11,918 bases of DNA, from the NCBI GenBank assembly GCA_026196445.1, contig JAPHTE010000074.1, forward strand, positions 1 through 11,918, given 5' to 3'. Within the stretch, counting starts at the first letter, position 1; each line of letters begins with the position of its first letter. Below are positions 1 through 7,451 of this stretch, in pieces. The translations under genes and the position numbers were made by a program. Source of the DNA: Lysobacterales bacterium (lineage in GTDB: Bacteria; Pseudomonadota; Gammaproteobacteria; Xanthomonadales; SZUA-36). The notes below the pieces were generated by a model that saw only the letters and a list, made by a program, of their open reading frames with translations, was not told where the DNA came from and did no database searches.

Positions 1-1194
1 AACCTGGTCAAGGAAGGTGACGAAGTCATTGTGCAGGTGATCAAGGACCCGCTGGGCACCAAGGGTGCGCGCGTGACCACCAACCTGAGCATTCCGTCAC
101 GCTTCCTGGTACTGCTGCCTGACAGTGACACGGTCGCGGTTTCCCTGCGTATCGAGGACGAAGCCGAACGCACGCGTCTGAAAAACCTGCTAACCACCTT
201 GCGGGAATACGAGGGCAGACACGGGTACATCGTGCGCACCAATGCCGAGAACATCAACGATTTCGCCCTGTCGGCAGACATGTCCTACCTCGGTAAGATA
301 TGGGAAAGCATCAGCGGTTCAATCGACGCGGCCGCACCCGGTGAATGTATTTACGAAGACCTGTCATTGCCATTGCGCGCCCTGCGTGACCACATGCATG
401 AAAAAGTCGAGAAGGTCCGTATCGATTCGGAATCAGAATTTGTCCGCTTGAGTGATTTTGCCAGCAAGTTCCTGCCTGAGTGGACCCAACGGATCGAGTA
501 TTACTCGGCCGCACGGCCAATTTTTGACCTGTACGGGATCGAGGATGAACTCGAAAATGCCTTGCGCCGCACAACGCAGCTGAAGTCCGGCGGTTACCTG
601 ATCATTGACCAGACCGAGGCCATGACCACCATCGATGTCAACACCGGTGCTTACGTCGGCCACCGGACGCTGGAAGAGACGATCTACAAGACCAATTTGG
701 AAGCGGCCCAGGCCATTGCACGGCAACTTCGTCTGCGTAACCTGGGTGGCATCATTATCATCGATTTTATCGACATGCACGACGAGGAGCACAAACGCCA
801 GGTGGTGCTGGAACTTAAGAAGGCGCTGGAACGCGATCACGCCAAGACCAACGTTCACGAGTTGTCCCAGCTGGGGCTGATCGAGATGACCCGCAAACGC
901 ACCACCGAAAGCCTGGGCCATGTTTTGTGTGAGCCCTGCCCGGTGTGCTCTGGCAGGGGTGCTCTAAAAAGCGCGGAGACTGTTTGTCTCGAGGTGTTCC
1001 GTGAAATCATGCGTTCCAGCCGGCAGTTCGAGGCCAGCCGCTTACTGGTAGTGGCTTCTCCTACGGTCGTGGACAAAATCCTCGATGACCAGTCTACCAT
1101 CGTGGCGGAAATTGAAGAGACGATTGGAAAATCAATTCGTTTCCAACGCGAAGAACAGTACACGCAGGAACAGTTCGACGTGGTGTTGCTGTAG
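1..1194 (+). CDS. rng: Ribonuclease G, 5' end cut by window edge
   Basis: Single-strand-specific endoribonuclease of the RNase E/G family, which matures the 5' end of 16S rRNA and takes part in mRNA decay in the cytoplasm. The frame is open from base 1, so the GTG at 31 is not the start. Compared with E. coli RNase G (489 residues), roughly the first 90 residues, including most of the S1 domain, lie outside the window. Numbering from base 1, the two metal-binding catalytic aspartates are D212 in TTIDVNTG (codon 634-636) and D255 in IIIIDFIDM (codon 763-765). The zinc-link cysteines are C313 and C316 in CPVCSGRG. The C-terminus ends YTQEQFDVVLL, close to the E. coli end, and there is no long RNase E-type scaffold tail, which separates RNase G from RNase E. 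yhdP lies downstream on the same strand, as in E. coli. Confidence 0.97.
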   Translation, partial: NLVKEGDEVIVQVIKDPLGTKGARVTTNLSIPSRFLVLLPDSDTVAVSLRIEDEAERTRLKNLLTTLREYEGRHGYIVRTNAENINDFALSADMSYLGKIWESISGSIDAAAPGECIYEDLSLPLRALRDHMHEKVEKVRIDSESEFVRLSDFASKFLPEWTQRIEYYSAARPIFDLYGIEDELENALRRTTQLKSGGYLIIDQTEAMTTIDVNTGAYVGHRTLEETIYKTNLEAAQAIARQLRLRNLGGIIIIDFIDMHDEEHKRQVVLELKKALERDHAKTNVHELSQLGLIEMTRKRTTESLGHVLCEPCPVCSGRGALKSAETVCLEVFREIMRSSRQFEASRLLVVASPTVVDKILDDQSTIVAEIEETIGKSIRFQREEQYTQEQFDVVLL

Positions 1195-1331
1195 CCCGAA
1201 CATTGCTAAGGCCGAAACGGACTCCGTATCAGAATAAATGAACCTGGAATGACAAAAGAGAATCCAAATTCACAGTGGGCAAAATACAGTTTGTACCCAA
1301 GCCCGTTCCTGCTCCAGCCCAATGTTCGGGC
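1194..1331. repeat. 12-base inverted repeat spanning the rng-yhdP gap
   Basis: GCCCGAACATTG at 1194-1205 is matched by its exact reverse complement CAATGTTCGGGC at 1320-1331, with 114 bases between the arms. The left arm starts on the last base of the rng stop codon. Inside is a small near-palindrome, ACGG-ACT-CCGT, at about 1217-1227. The span could be a miniature inverted-repeat element, a long-range stem in the rng-yhdP transcript, or a small RNA. I see no U-tract, so it does not look like an intrinsic terminator. The arms are seen directly; the role is unknown. Confidence 0.5.
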
Positions 1332-1374
1332 CGGCTGCGTGATACTGCGACCTGGTATGTGCTAACGGGCCTTT

Positions 1375-4300
1375 ATGAGCAATTTGCGTAAATTCTTCCG
1401 GCGGCTCAGGACCCTTTTGTGGACCACGCTGACCTTGCTCACGGTCATGGCGGCGGTCATAGTCGGTGTGGGCAAGTTGTTGATGCCATACAGCACACAC
1501 TACCAGCCTGAACTCGAGGCCTGGTTGAGTAAGGCGTTCAACCAGCCGGTTCGTGTCGAAAGCTTTTCCGGCGAATGGAAGGCTTTCGGACCGCGCATCA
1601 GCCTGCAGGGCGTCACCTTGATGCCAGAGGGCGTGCAGTCGGAGATCGCCATCAACGAGGCGGCGTTGGACGTGAAGCCGCTGAACGCCCTGATACCCGG
1701 CCGCCCCTTGTACAGTTTCCGGATCATAGGCGCCGACCTGGCCCTGGAACGCACCAGCGAAGGGCGTTTCATCCTGTCCGGGCTGGGTGTCAACAGTGCC
1801 CGGCCGGGTGCTGAGCGCAGTGGCCTCAGCGACGTGGCGCTGAACGGCGAAGTCCGCTTGCAGGACGTCAGCCTGAGCTTTGATGACCCGGAACGTGAAA
1901 TTCACCTCTTCCTGGGTAATATCAACGGCCGCCTGAAGATGGATGGCCGCGATCTAGCGGCCGAGATCCAGGCCCGTGTTACAAACCGGGACAGGAATCG
2001 CGTGGTGGGTGACCTGGATGCCGTCGTCAAGGTCAGACTCGATGCAGAGCAACACCTGCGCAGAGCCAACTGGCACGTCAAGACGGGTGAGCTGATGTTG
2101 GCCGAGTTGGTCAGGCAGTTGCCACACCATCCATTGCTGCCGGTCTCCGGCCGTCTGAACGCCGAGCTCTGGGGCCAGTGGGAGCGGGGCAGTCCGCAGC
2201 AGATGCAAGGTGTGCTGGACCTTCGCGAGGCACAATTATCGTCCAAGTCGGGTCCCCTGCTGATCGAGCACTTGAACAGCAGGGTCAAATTGAGGTTTAA
2301 CCATCGCAGGAACTGGCGCATGGACCTGGCCGACCTGGATGTGACCTACGCCGGGTCAAGTTGGCAAAGCCAGCGCATGACCGTGGCTCGTAACAAGCCA
2401 CGGAACCTCGGTATCTGGATCAGCGCAGACTACCTGGACCTGGATATGCCGCTACAGCTGACGCAAAGAATCATGGCCACCTATGACACTCGGTGGCCTG
2501 CCGGTATTCCCGAGCGCGGGCAGGGCGTGGTCAAGAATTTTGATCTGGTTCTCGACGCCGGATGGCAACTGTCAATGGCTGCCGGGGAGCTCCACGACGG
2601 TCACTTGTGGGATTGGGAAAAGGGCCCGTCAATTACCGGGCTGGACGCTCGGTTTGAGCTCGAGGCGGGTGCTGGTAATGTCAGTATCGAAGGCGAGGCA
2701 GTCACGTTGGACTGGCCACGCGTATTCCGGCGCCCGATCGCATTTGCATTGGAAAAATGCAACGTTGAGGCCCTGTGGCAACTCAAGGCCAGTTGGCAAC
2801 TGGATGTCAACCGTTGCAGGGTGCAGAACGACGACCTGAGCGTCATCGCCCGTGTGCGCCTGGCATCCAATGAAGGCAAGCCCGAGGTGGATATCAATGC
2901 CGCCATGCAGCGTGGCGAGGTCGCCAGGTTTGGTGATTACTGGCCTGAAAATATTATGAAGCCCCGCACCCTGCACTGGTTGCGAACCTCGCTGATGAAC
3001 GGCAAGGTTTCCGGAGGGCGTTACTCGATGGTCGGCGACATGGACGACTTCCCGTTCAAGAACCACAGCGGAAGTTTGCTGGCAGACGTAAAGGTTAGCG
3101 ACGCACATCTCAAGTACGCAGAAGGCTGGCCCCACGCCAGGCAAGTGACTGCGACGGCCCATTTCGAAGGCCCGGGTATGCACGTGGAAGGAACGGTCGG
3201 TAACACGGTCGGTACCGCCGTGGATTATGTCAGCGCGCGTATCGATGATTTCAAGGCGCCGGTCCTGGACCTGGATTACCGGACGGCCACCGGTTTGCCG
3301 GAACTGGTTGAGTTTCTCAAGTTCACGCCCCTGCTGAACAACCTGGACCTTGACCTGGAGAAGTACGTCCTGGAAGGCCCGGCGGAAATCAGCGGCCACC
3401 TGCGCACCGGTCTCGGTCAAACCGTGGAACCATTGCAGGTGCACGGCGCGCTAATGTTGATGGGCGACCGGTTTACCGAATTGACTTCCGGCGTTGTGAT
3501 CGATGACATGGAAGGCGTGCTTGATTACCACCAGGAAGGTCTTGAAGCGATGGACCTGACGGGTAGCTACAAGGGCTTCCCGGTTAGCCTGGAAGTCGTT
3601 TCAGACTGGGACGCCAAAGAGGTTTTTCGCGCCAGCCTGCATGGCATGATACCGGTTGACCGTGTGATTCCTGCCGACCTGCTGGAGAGTGAACCGTTAT
3701 TCAGTCATGCCAGTGGCGACAGCCTATGGGATATTGGTGTCAGCGTGACGTCAGAGGATGACAGTGAAGAGCGGGAGACCTGGCTGGATATTTACAGCGG
3801 CTTGCAGGGTGTCACCATCGATTTACCTGAACCGCTCGGTAAACCAGCTGACCTGGAGTGGCCGGTGCTGGTGCACTATCCCATCCGCGCCGAAGAGCAG
3901 GTATTGACCGCGGTGATGCCGGGGCAGCTGCAATTGAAGATGGAGCTATCCAGGACCGATGGCCACCCGACACGTGCAGTGGTGCAGTTTGGTGGCAAGG
4001 TCAAGGACCTGCCGGATACCGGGCAGTTTGTGATTGACGGTTCGGCCGAAGTGTTTGACTTCGATAGCTGGACTGACCTGACGGTTGATCGCTTTACAGA
4101 AACGAGCGACGTCGGCGGGCTGACTTTGAGTAGTGCGCACGTGGACGCCGGCCAGATACTGATTTTCAACCGCTTGTTCGAAGACGTCGGGCTCAGCATG
4201 ACCTACGGGAATGGTGTCATTAACGGGAAATTTGACGGTGAGGATATCAATGGCACCGTTCGTTTCTATAAAAATGACTCGGGCTCGCACAGCATGTCCG

Positions 4301-5241
4301 GCGAGTTCGAGAGATTGATAATGCCTGACCCGGTGGCCGGTGGTATGAGCATGGAAACGGACCCGTCAGAACTGCCGGAAATTCATTTCTTCAGCAAGGA
4401 GTTCAGCTACCTTGGCCTGGAACTGGGTGAAACCCGTATCGAGGGTTACCCGATAGAGGACGGTTTTCACCTGGAGTTCATCGAGGCCAGCTCACCGCAG
4501 CTCAAATTCAATGCACGCGGTGACTGGCTGAATACCAGCCAGGGTGTCCGGTCGGATTTTGATATCCGCATGACGTCCGAAAGCCTGGGCACCGTGCTGG
4601 ATGCAATGGATATTTCATCAGCCATCCAGGGTGGCCAGACCGTGGTTCACTTTAATGCCTGGTGGAACGGACCACCTGCCGCGTTCGCGTTGGCCAACCT
4701 CAATGGCGAGATGGATATTAGCGTTATCCAGGGAAACATACTGACAGCGGATCCGGGCGCCGGGCGTATGCTGGGCCTGCTGAGCCTGACAGAACTGCCA
4801 CGCCGCCTGGCGATGGATTTCCGTGACGTGTTCGACGAGGGTTTCGCTTTCGACGAGGCCAAGGGCACGATGCACCTGGAAAATGGTACCAGTTACACTG
4901 AAGACCTGACCTTGAGTTCTACCGCGGCTGAAATAGCCATTACCGGCAGCACCGATCTGGCCGGACAGACCTTCGATTACGAAGTGGCGGTGCGCCCGGG
5001 TGTCAGCAAGACCCTGCCAGTCATAGGGGCCATCGCGGGTGGCCCGGCAGGTGCAGCGGCAGGTATTGCATTGCAGACCCTGTTGCGTGATGCACTTGGT
5101 GAAGCCGCGGAAGCGCGTTATACCATTCAGGGCCCCTGGGCCGACCCACAGGTAGAGCTGGTCACTCCACCGCCGAGGACACCGCAGCCAGGCAATATAC
5201 CGGAACAGACTCCCGAACCGGATCAAGATGCCCTAAACTGA
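1375..5241 (+). CDS. yhdP: YhdP, AsmA-like inter-membrane phospholipid transport protein
   Basis: Very long AsmA-superfamily protein of 1288 residues (E. coli YhdP has 1266). It is anchored in the inner membrane and spans the periplasm as a beta-rich lipid groove. With TamB and YdbH, this family moves phospholipids to the outer membrane. The ATG start is followed by a basic stretch (RKFFRRLR, residues 5-12) and one membrane segment at about 13-33, giving a periplasmic body. Residues 38-85 (YQPELEAWLSKAF, then the FSGEW and FGPRISLQGV region) match the YhdP N-terminus. The last 200 residues hold the AsmA-type C-terminal region, including a glycine/alanine-rich helix (IGAIAGGPAGAAAGIALQTL) and IQGPWADPQVEL, followed by a proline-rich tail. 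The ribosome site is weak (GGG at 1367-1369). Its position between rng and tldD matches E. coli and supports the call. Confidence 0.95.
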   Translation: MSNLRKFFRRLRTLLWTTLTLLTVMAAVIVGVGKLLMPYSTHYQPELEAWLSKAFNQPVRVESFSGEWKAFGPRISLQGVTLMPEGVQSEIAINEAALDVKPLNALIPGRPLYSFRIIGADLALERTSEGRFILSGLGVNSARPGAERSGLSDVALNGEVRLQDVSLSFDDPEREIHLFLGNINGRLKMDGRDLAAEIQARVTNRDRNRVVGDLDAVVKVRLDAEQHLRRANWHVKTGELMLAELVRQLPHHPLLPVSGRLNAELWGQWERGSPQQMQGVLDLREAQLSSKSGPLLIEHLNSRVKLRFNHRRNWRMDLADLDVTYAGSSWQSQRMTVARNKPRNLGIWISADYLDLDMPLQLTQRIMATYDTRWPAGIPERGQGVVKNFDLVLDAGWQLSMAAGELHDGHLWDWEKGPSITGLDARFELEAGAGNVSIEGEAVTLDWPRVFRRPIAFALEKCNVEALWQLKASWQLDVNRCRVQNDDLSVIARVRLASNEGKPEVDINAAMQRGEVARFGDYWPENIMKPRTLHWLRTSLMNGKVSGGRYSMVGDMDDFPFKNHSGSLLADVKVSDAHLKYAEGWPHARQVTATAHFEGPGMHVEGTVGNTVGTAVDYVSARIDDFKAPVLDLDYRTATGLPELVEFLKFTPLLNNLDLDLEKYVLEGPAEISGHLRTGLGQTVEPLQVHGALMLMGDRFTELTSGVVIDDMEGVLDYHQEGLEAMDLTGSYKGFPVSLEVVSDWDAKEVFRASLHGMIPVDRVIPADLLESEPLFSHASGDSLWDIGVSVTSEDDSEERETWLDIYSGLQGVTIDLPEPLGKPADLEWPVLVHYPIRAEEQVLTAVMPGQLQLKMELSRTDGHPTRAVVQFGGKVKDLPDTGQFVIDGSAEVFDFDSWTDLTVDRFTETSDVGGLTLSSAHVDAGQILIFNRLFEDVGLSMTYGNGVINGKFDGEDINGTVRFYKNDSGSHSMSGEFERLIMPDPVAGGMSMETDPSELPEIHFFSKEFSYLGLELGETRIEGYPIEDGFHLEFIEASSPQLKFNARGDWLNTSQGVRSDFDIRMTSESLGTVLDAMDISSAIQGGQTVVHFNAWWNGPPAAFALANLNGEMDISVIQGNILTADPGAGRMLGLLSLTELPRRLAMDFRDVFDEGFAFDEAKGTMHLENGTSYTEDLTLSSTAAEIAITGSTDLAGQTFDYEVAVRPGVSKTLPVIGAIAGGPAGAAAGIALQTLLRDALGEAAEARYTIQGPWADPQVELVTPPPRTPQPGNIPEQTPEPDQDALN

Positions 5242-5323
5242 GTAGGACCTTTAAACAACAGATACCCTGCCTGTCAGCGCACAGGCCGGCAACGCGACGA
5301 CTTGACATGGAAACAACCAACCA

Positions 5324-6766
5324 ATGACGGAAGCTTTGAAACTGGCTGAGCAACAGCTACTCGCCCCCGGTGGACTCGGCCATACCGACCTGGAAAAGGT
5401 GCTGCAGCACCTGATGGGCCCGGCGGTAGATTCCGGGGACCTGTATTTCCAACACACCAGCCACGAATCCTGGTCGCTGGAAGACGGGCTGGTCAGAAGC
5501 GGGACACACGCGGTGGAGCAAGGGGTCGGAATCCGGGCGATCAGCGGTGAAAGTATCGGTTTTGCATACGCGGACGAAATCGTCATGCCATCCCTGCTAC
5601 AGGCCTCAACGGCGGCCCGCGCCATCGCGCGCCAGGGAGAGACCGGGACAGTGCAAGCCTGGCAACGTCGCAGCCCGCAGGCACTGTATACACCGGTGGA
5701 CCCGATGGCCGTCATGAGTGCCGATGAAAAGGTCGACTTGCTGCGACAGATCGATGCATACACACGCTCACTGGACCCGCGAATCCAGCAGGTCATGGTC
5801 AGCATGGCGGGTACCTTTGAAACCATCCTGGTAGCTTCGACCGACGGCGCACTGGCGGCGGATGTCCGGCCCCTGGTCAGGCTCGGCGTGACAGTCATCG
5901 CCCAGCAGGGTGAGCGGCGTGAGCAGGGTAATGACGGTGGTGGTGGCCGGTTTGATTACCGGCAACTGGTGGGTGATCGTGCGTGGCAACGGTTTGCCGA
6001 TGAGGCGGTACGCCAGGCGTTGGTCAACCTCGAAGCCGAGGCGGCACCCGCGGGCAGCATGACGGTGGTGCTGGGGCCAGGCTGGCCGGGTGTTTTGCTG
6101 CACGAGGCAGTGGGCCACGGACTGGAAGGCGATTTCAATCGTAAAGGCACGTCTGCATTCGCAGGTCGACTGGGTGAAAAGGTCGCCGCAGACGGTGTCA
6201 CCATCGTCGATGACGGCACCCTGCCACAACGGCGTGGTTCGTTGACGATCGACGATGAAGGCACACCCACTACGCAAACCGTACTGATCGAAGACGGGGT
6301 TCTGGTCGGCTACATGCAGGACAAGCTCAACGCGCGTTTGATGGGTATGCAACCGACCGGTAACGGCCGGCGTGAATCGTTCACACATCTGCCGATGCCG
6401 AGGATGACCAATACCTTCATGCTCGGTGGGGACCATGACCCCGGTGAAATCATCGCGTCGGTTGATAAGGGCCTGTACGCGGTCAATTTTGCCGGCGGCC
6501 AGGTCGACATCACTTCCGGACGATTCGTGTTTTCGACCTCCGAGGCTTACCTGATCGAGAACGGCAAGGTGACACGACCTGTACGTGGCGCCACGTTGAT
6601 AGGCAATGGCCCCGAGGCCATGACCCGTGTCAGCATGGTTGGCAATGACCTGGCACTGGACGCCGGTGTGGGAGTGTGCGGCAAGGACGGGCAAAGTGTG
6701 CCGGTGGGCGTCGGTCAACCAACGTTGAAAGTCGATTCATTGACCGTTGGCGGTACCCAGGCTTGA
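5324..6766 (+). CDS. tldD: TldD, catalytic subunit of the TldD/TldE metalloprotease
   Basis: Zinc metalloprotease subunit of 480 residues (E. coli 481). It acts in the cytoplasm as a heterodimer with TldE and cleaves small or unfolded peptides. In E. coli the pair processes the microcin B17 precursor and degrades the CcdA antitoxin. The zinc site is HEAVGH, with H260, E261 and H265. The third ligand is the conserved cysteine C452 in GVGVCGKDGQS. Other conserved blocks are HESWSLEDGLVRSG near 47-60, GTSAFAGRLGEKVA after the zinc site, and MPRMTNTFML. Identity to E. coli TldD is high along the whole length. The start follows the yhdP stop by 82 bases with no obvious terminator, so yhdP and tldD may share a transcript. 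The partner gene tldE lies beyond the reverse-strand darP. Confidence 0.97.
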   Translation: MTEALKLAEQQLLAPGGLGHTDLEKVLQHLMGPAVDSGDLYFQHTSHESWSLEDGLVRSGTHAVEQGVGIRAISGESIGFAYADEIVMPSLLQASTAARAIARQGETGTVQAWQRRSPQALYTPVDPMAVMSADEKVDLLRQIDAYTRSLDPRIQQVMVSMAGTFETILVASTDGALAADVRPLVRLGVTVIAQQGERREQGNDGGGGRFDYRQLVGDRAWQRFADEAVRQALVNLEAEAAPAGSMTVVLGPGWPGVLLHEAVGHGLEGDFNRKGTSAFAGRLGEKVAADGVTIVDDGTLPQRRGSLTIDDEGTPTTQTVLIEDGVLVGYMQDKLNARLMGMQPTGNGRRESFTHLPMPRMTNTFMLGGDHDPGEIIASVDKGLYAVNFAGGQVDITSGRFVFSTSEAYLIENGKVTRPVRGATLIGNGPEAMTRVSMVGNDLALDAGVGVCGKDGQSVPVGVGQPTLKVDSLTVGGTQA

Positions 6767-6775
6767 GTAATTATT

Positions 6776-6890
6776 CCGTCATCCCGGAAATGCGCGGCAT
6801 TATCCGGGAACTATTTTGTTCTAAGGGCAGGTAAACCGATGTTGGTTTTACGAGAATTTAAAGAGCTCCCGGCTTGCGCCGGGATGACGG
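6776..6890. repeat. MITE/REP-like element with perfect 12-base inverted ends
   Basis: CCGTCATCCCGG (6776-6787) and CCGGGATGACGG (6879-6890) are exact reverse complements bounding a 115-base unit. Three smaller stems lie inside: TCCCGGA/TCCGGGA at 6782-6788 and 6803-6809; GTAAACC/GGTTTTAC at 6831-6837 and 6844-6851 with one bulged T; and TCCCGGC-TTGC-GCCGGGA at 6867-6884. GTCATCCCGG-type ends are common in interspersed repeats of proteobacteria, of the REP/REPIN or MITE kind. I see no directly flanking target duplication. It lies between the stops of the convergent tldD and darP genes, so the GC-rich stem at 6867-6884 could also help end transcription in either direction, although it lacks a clear U-tract. 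Confidence 0.7.
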
Positions 6891-6897
6891 TGAGAAT

Positions 6898-7422
6898 CTA
6901 TAGCGGCGGCAAAGGTTCCTGCACATCCGCTTCTCGCAAAAATTTAAATAATTTCCGCGCGGCGGCCGGTGGTTTAGCCAGCCTGGCTTCTTTCTTGGCA
7001 TTGCGGATCAACTGGCGCAGCATCTGCACGTTGATCCCGTGGCTGCTGTCAAGCAATTTCGCCAGGTCGTGGTCGTCACCCTCCAGCAGGCGATCCCTCC
7101 AGGCCTCAACATGATGAAATCGCGCGTTCATCTGCCGGTTTTTCTGGTCGAGGTTGTCCAGCGCATCCTGGAGTTGCCCGGTATCCCGCTTACGCAAAAA
7201 CTTGGCCACGGTCATCAATTGCCGCTTCCTGGCGCCGTGCGCGCGGATACTGCGGGCAAAATCCACTTCCTCACGCAATTCAGTATCGAGCGGCAGGCCA
7301 TTGAGCGTGGACTCCGGCATCGCCAACAGCTTCCTGGCCAGGTCCAGTATTGCGTTGGCTTCGCGTTTAAGTTGGCTCTTGCTGACTTCTTGCAAACTAT
7401 TTTCAGGGTTGGATTCGTTCAT
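6898..7422 (-). CDS. darP: DarP (YjgA, DUF615), 50S ribosome maturation factor
   Basis: Small, highly charged, mostly helical cytoplasmic protein of 174 residues that binds late 50S ribosomal precursors and aids maturation around the peptidyl-transferase centre. Family hallmarks visible here are SKSQLKREA at 14-22, LPLDTELREEVDFARSI near 43-59, RKRQLMTVAKFLRKRD at 65-80, and the C-terminal block LIRNAKKEARLAKPPAAAR at about 138-156 followed by KLFKFLRE. The ATG start gives a short acidic N-terminus ahead of the conserved part, shorter than in E. coli. It is transcribed away from tldE, with only 29 bases between the two start codons, an arrangement I also recall for yjgA and pmbA in other gammaproteobacteria. 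It converges on tldD, and its stop lies 8 bases from the repeat element. Confidence 0.93.
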   Translation of the reverse strand: MNESNPENSLQEVSKSQLKREANAILDLARKLLAMPESTLNGLPLDTELREEVDFARSIRAHGARKRQLMTVAKFLRKRDTGQLQDALDNLDQKNRQMNARFHHVEAWRDRLLEGDDHDLAKLLDSSHGINVQMLRQLIRNAKKEARLAKPPAAARKLFKFLREADVQEPLPPL

Positions 7423-7451
7423 GCCTGTTTTTTACCCGGGAGATATACCCA

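Noticed and set aside
31..33. GTG as the start of the first gene
   Set aside because: The frame is open to base 1, and residues before this codon (NLVKEGDEVI) match RNase G, so the gene simply begins upstream of the window.
1195..1374. Promoter for yhdP in the gap after rng
   Set aside because: No pair of -35 and -10 boxes at suitable spacing could be found by eye, so the gene may be read through from rng.
1270..1905. Reverse-strand open frame of 211 codons across the yhdP start
   Set aside because: It covers the conserved yhdP N-terminus on the other strand, and its product is rich in Gln, His and Pro with no family resemblance.
2629..3444. Reverse-strand open frame of 271 codons inside yhdP
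   Set aside because: Antisense to conserved yhdP, no motif, no ribosome site or neighbour that would support it.
5768..6718. Long reverse-strand open frame of 316 codons inside tldD
   Set aside because: It lies antisense to a strongly conserved gene, its product has low-complexity His/Arg/Thr-rich composition and no recognisable motif, and GC-rich coding DNA often leaves such open antisense frames.
6839..7114. Forward open frame of 91 codons over the repeat element and darP
   Set aside because: It begins inside the palindromic repeat and runs antisense to conserved darP.
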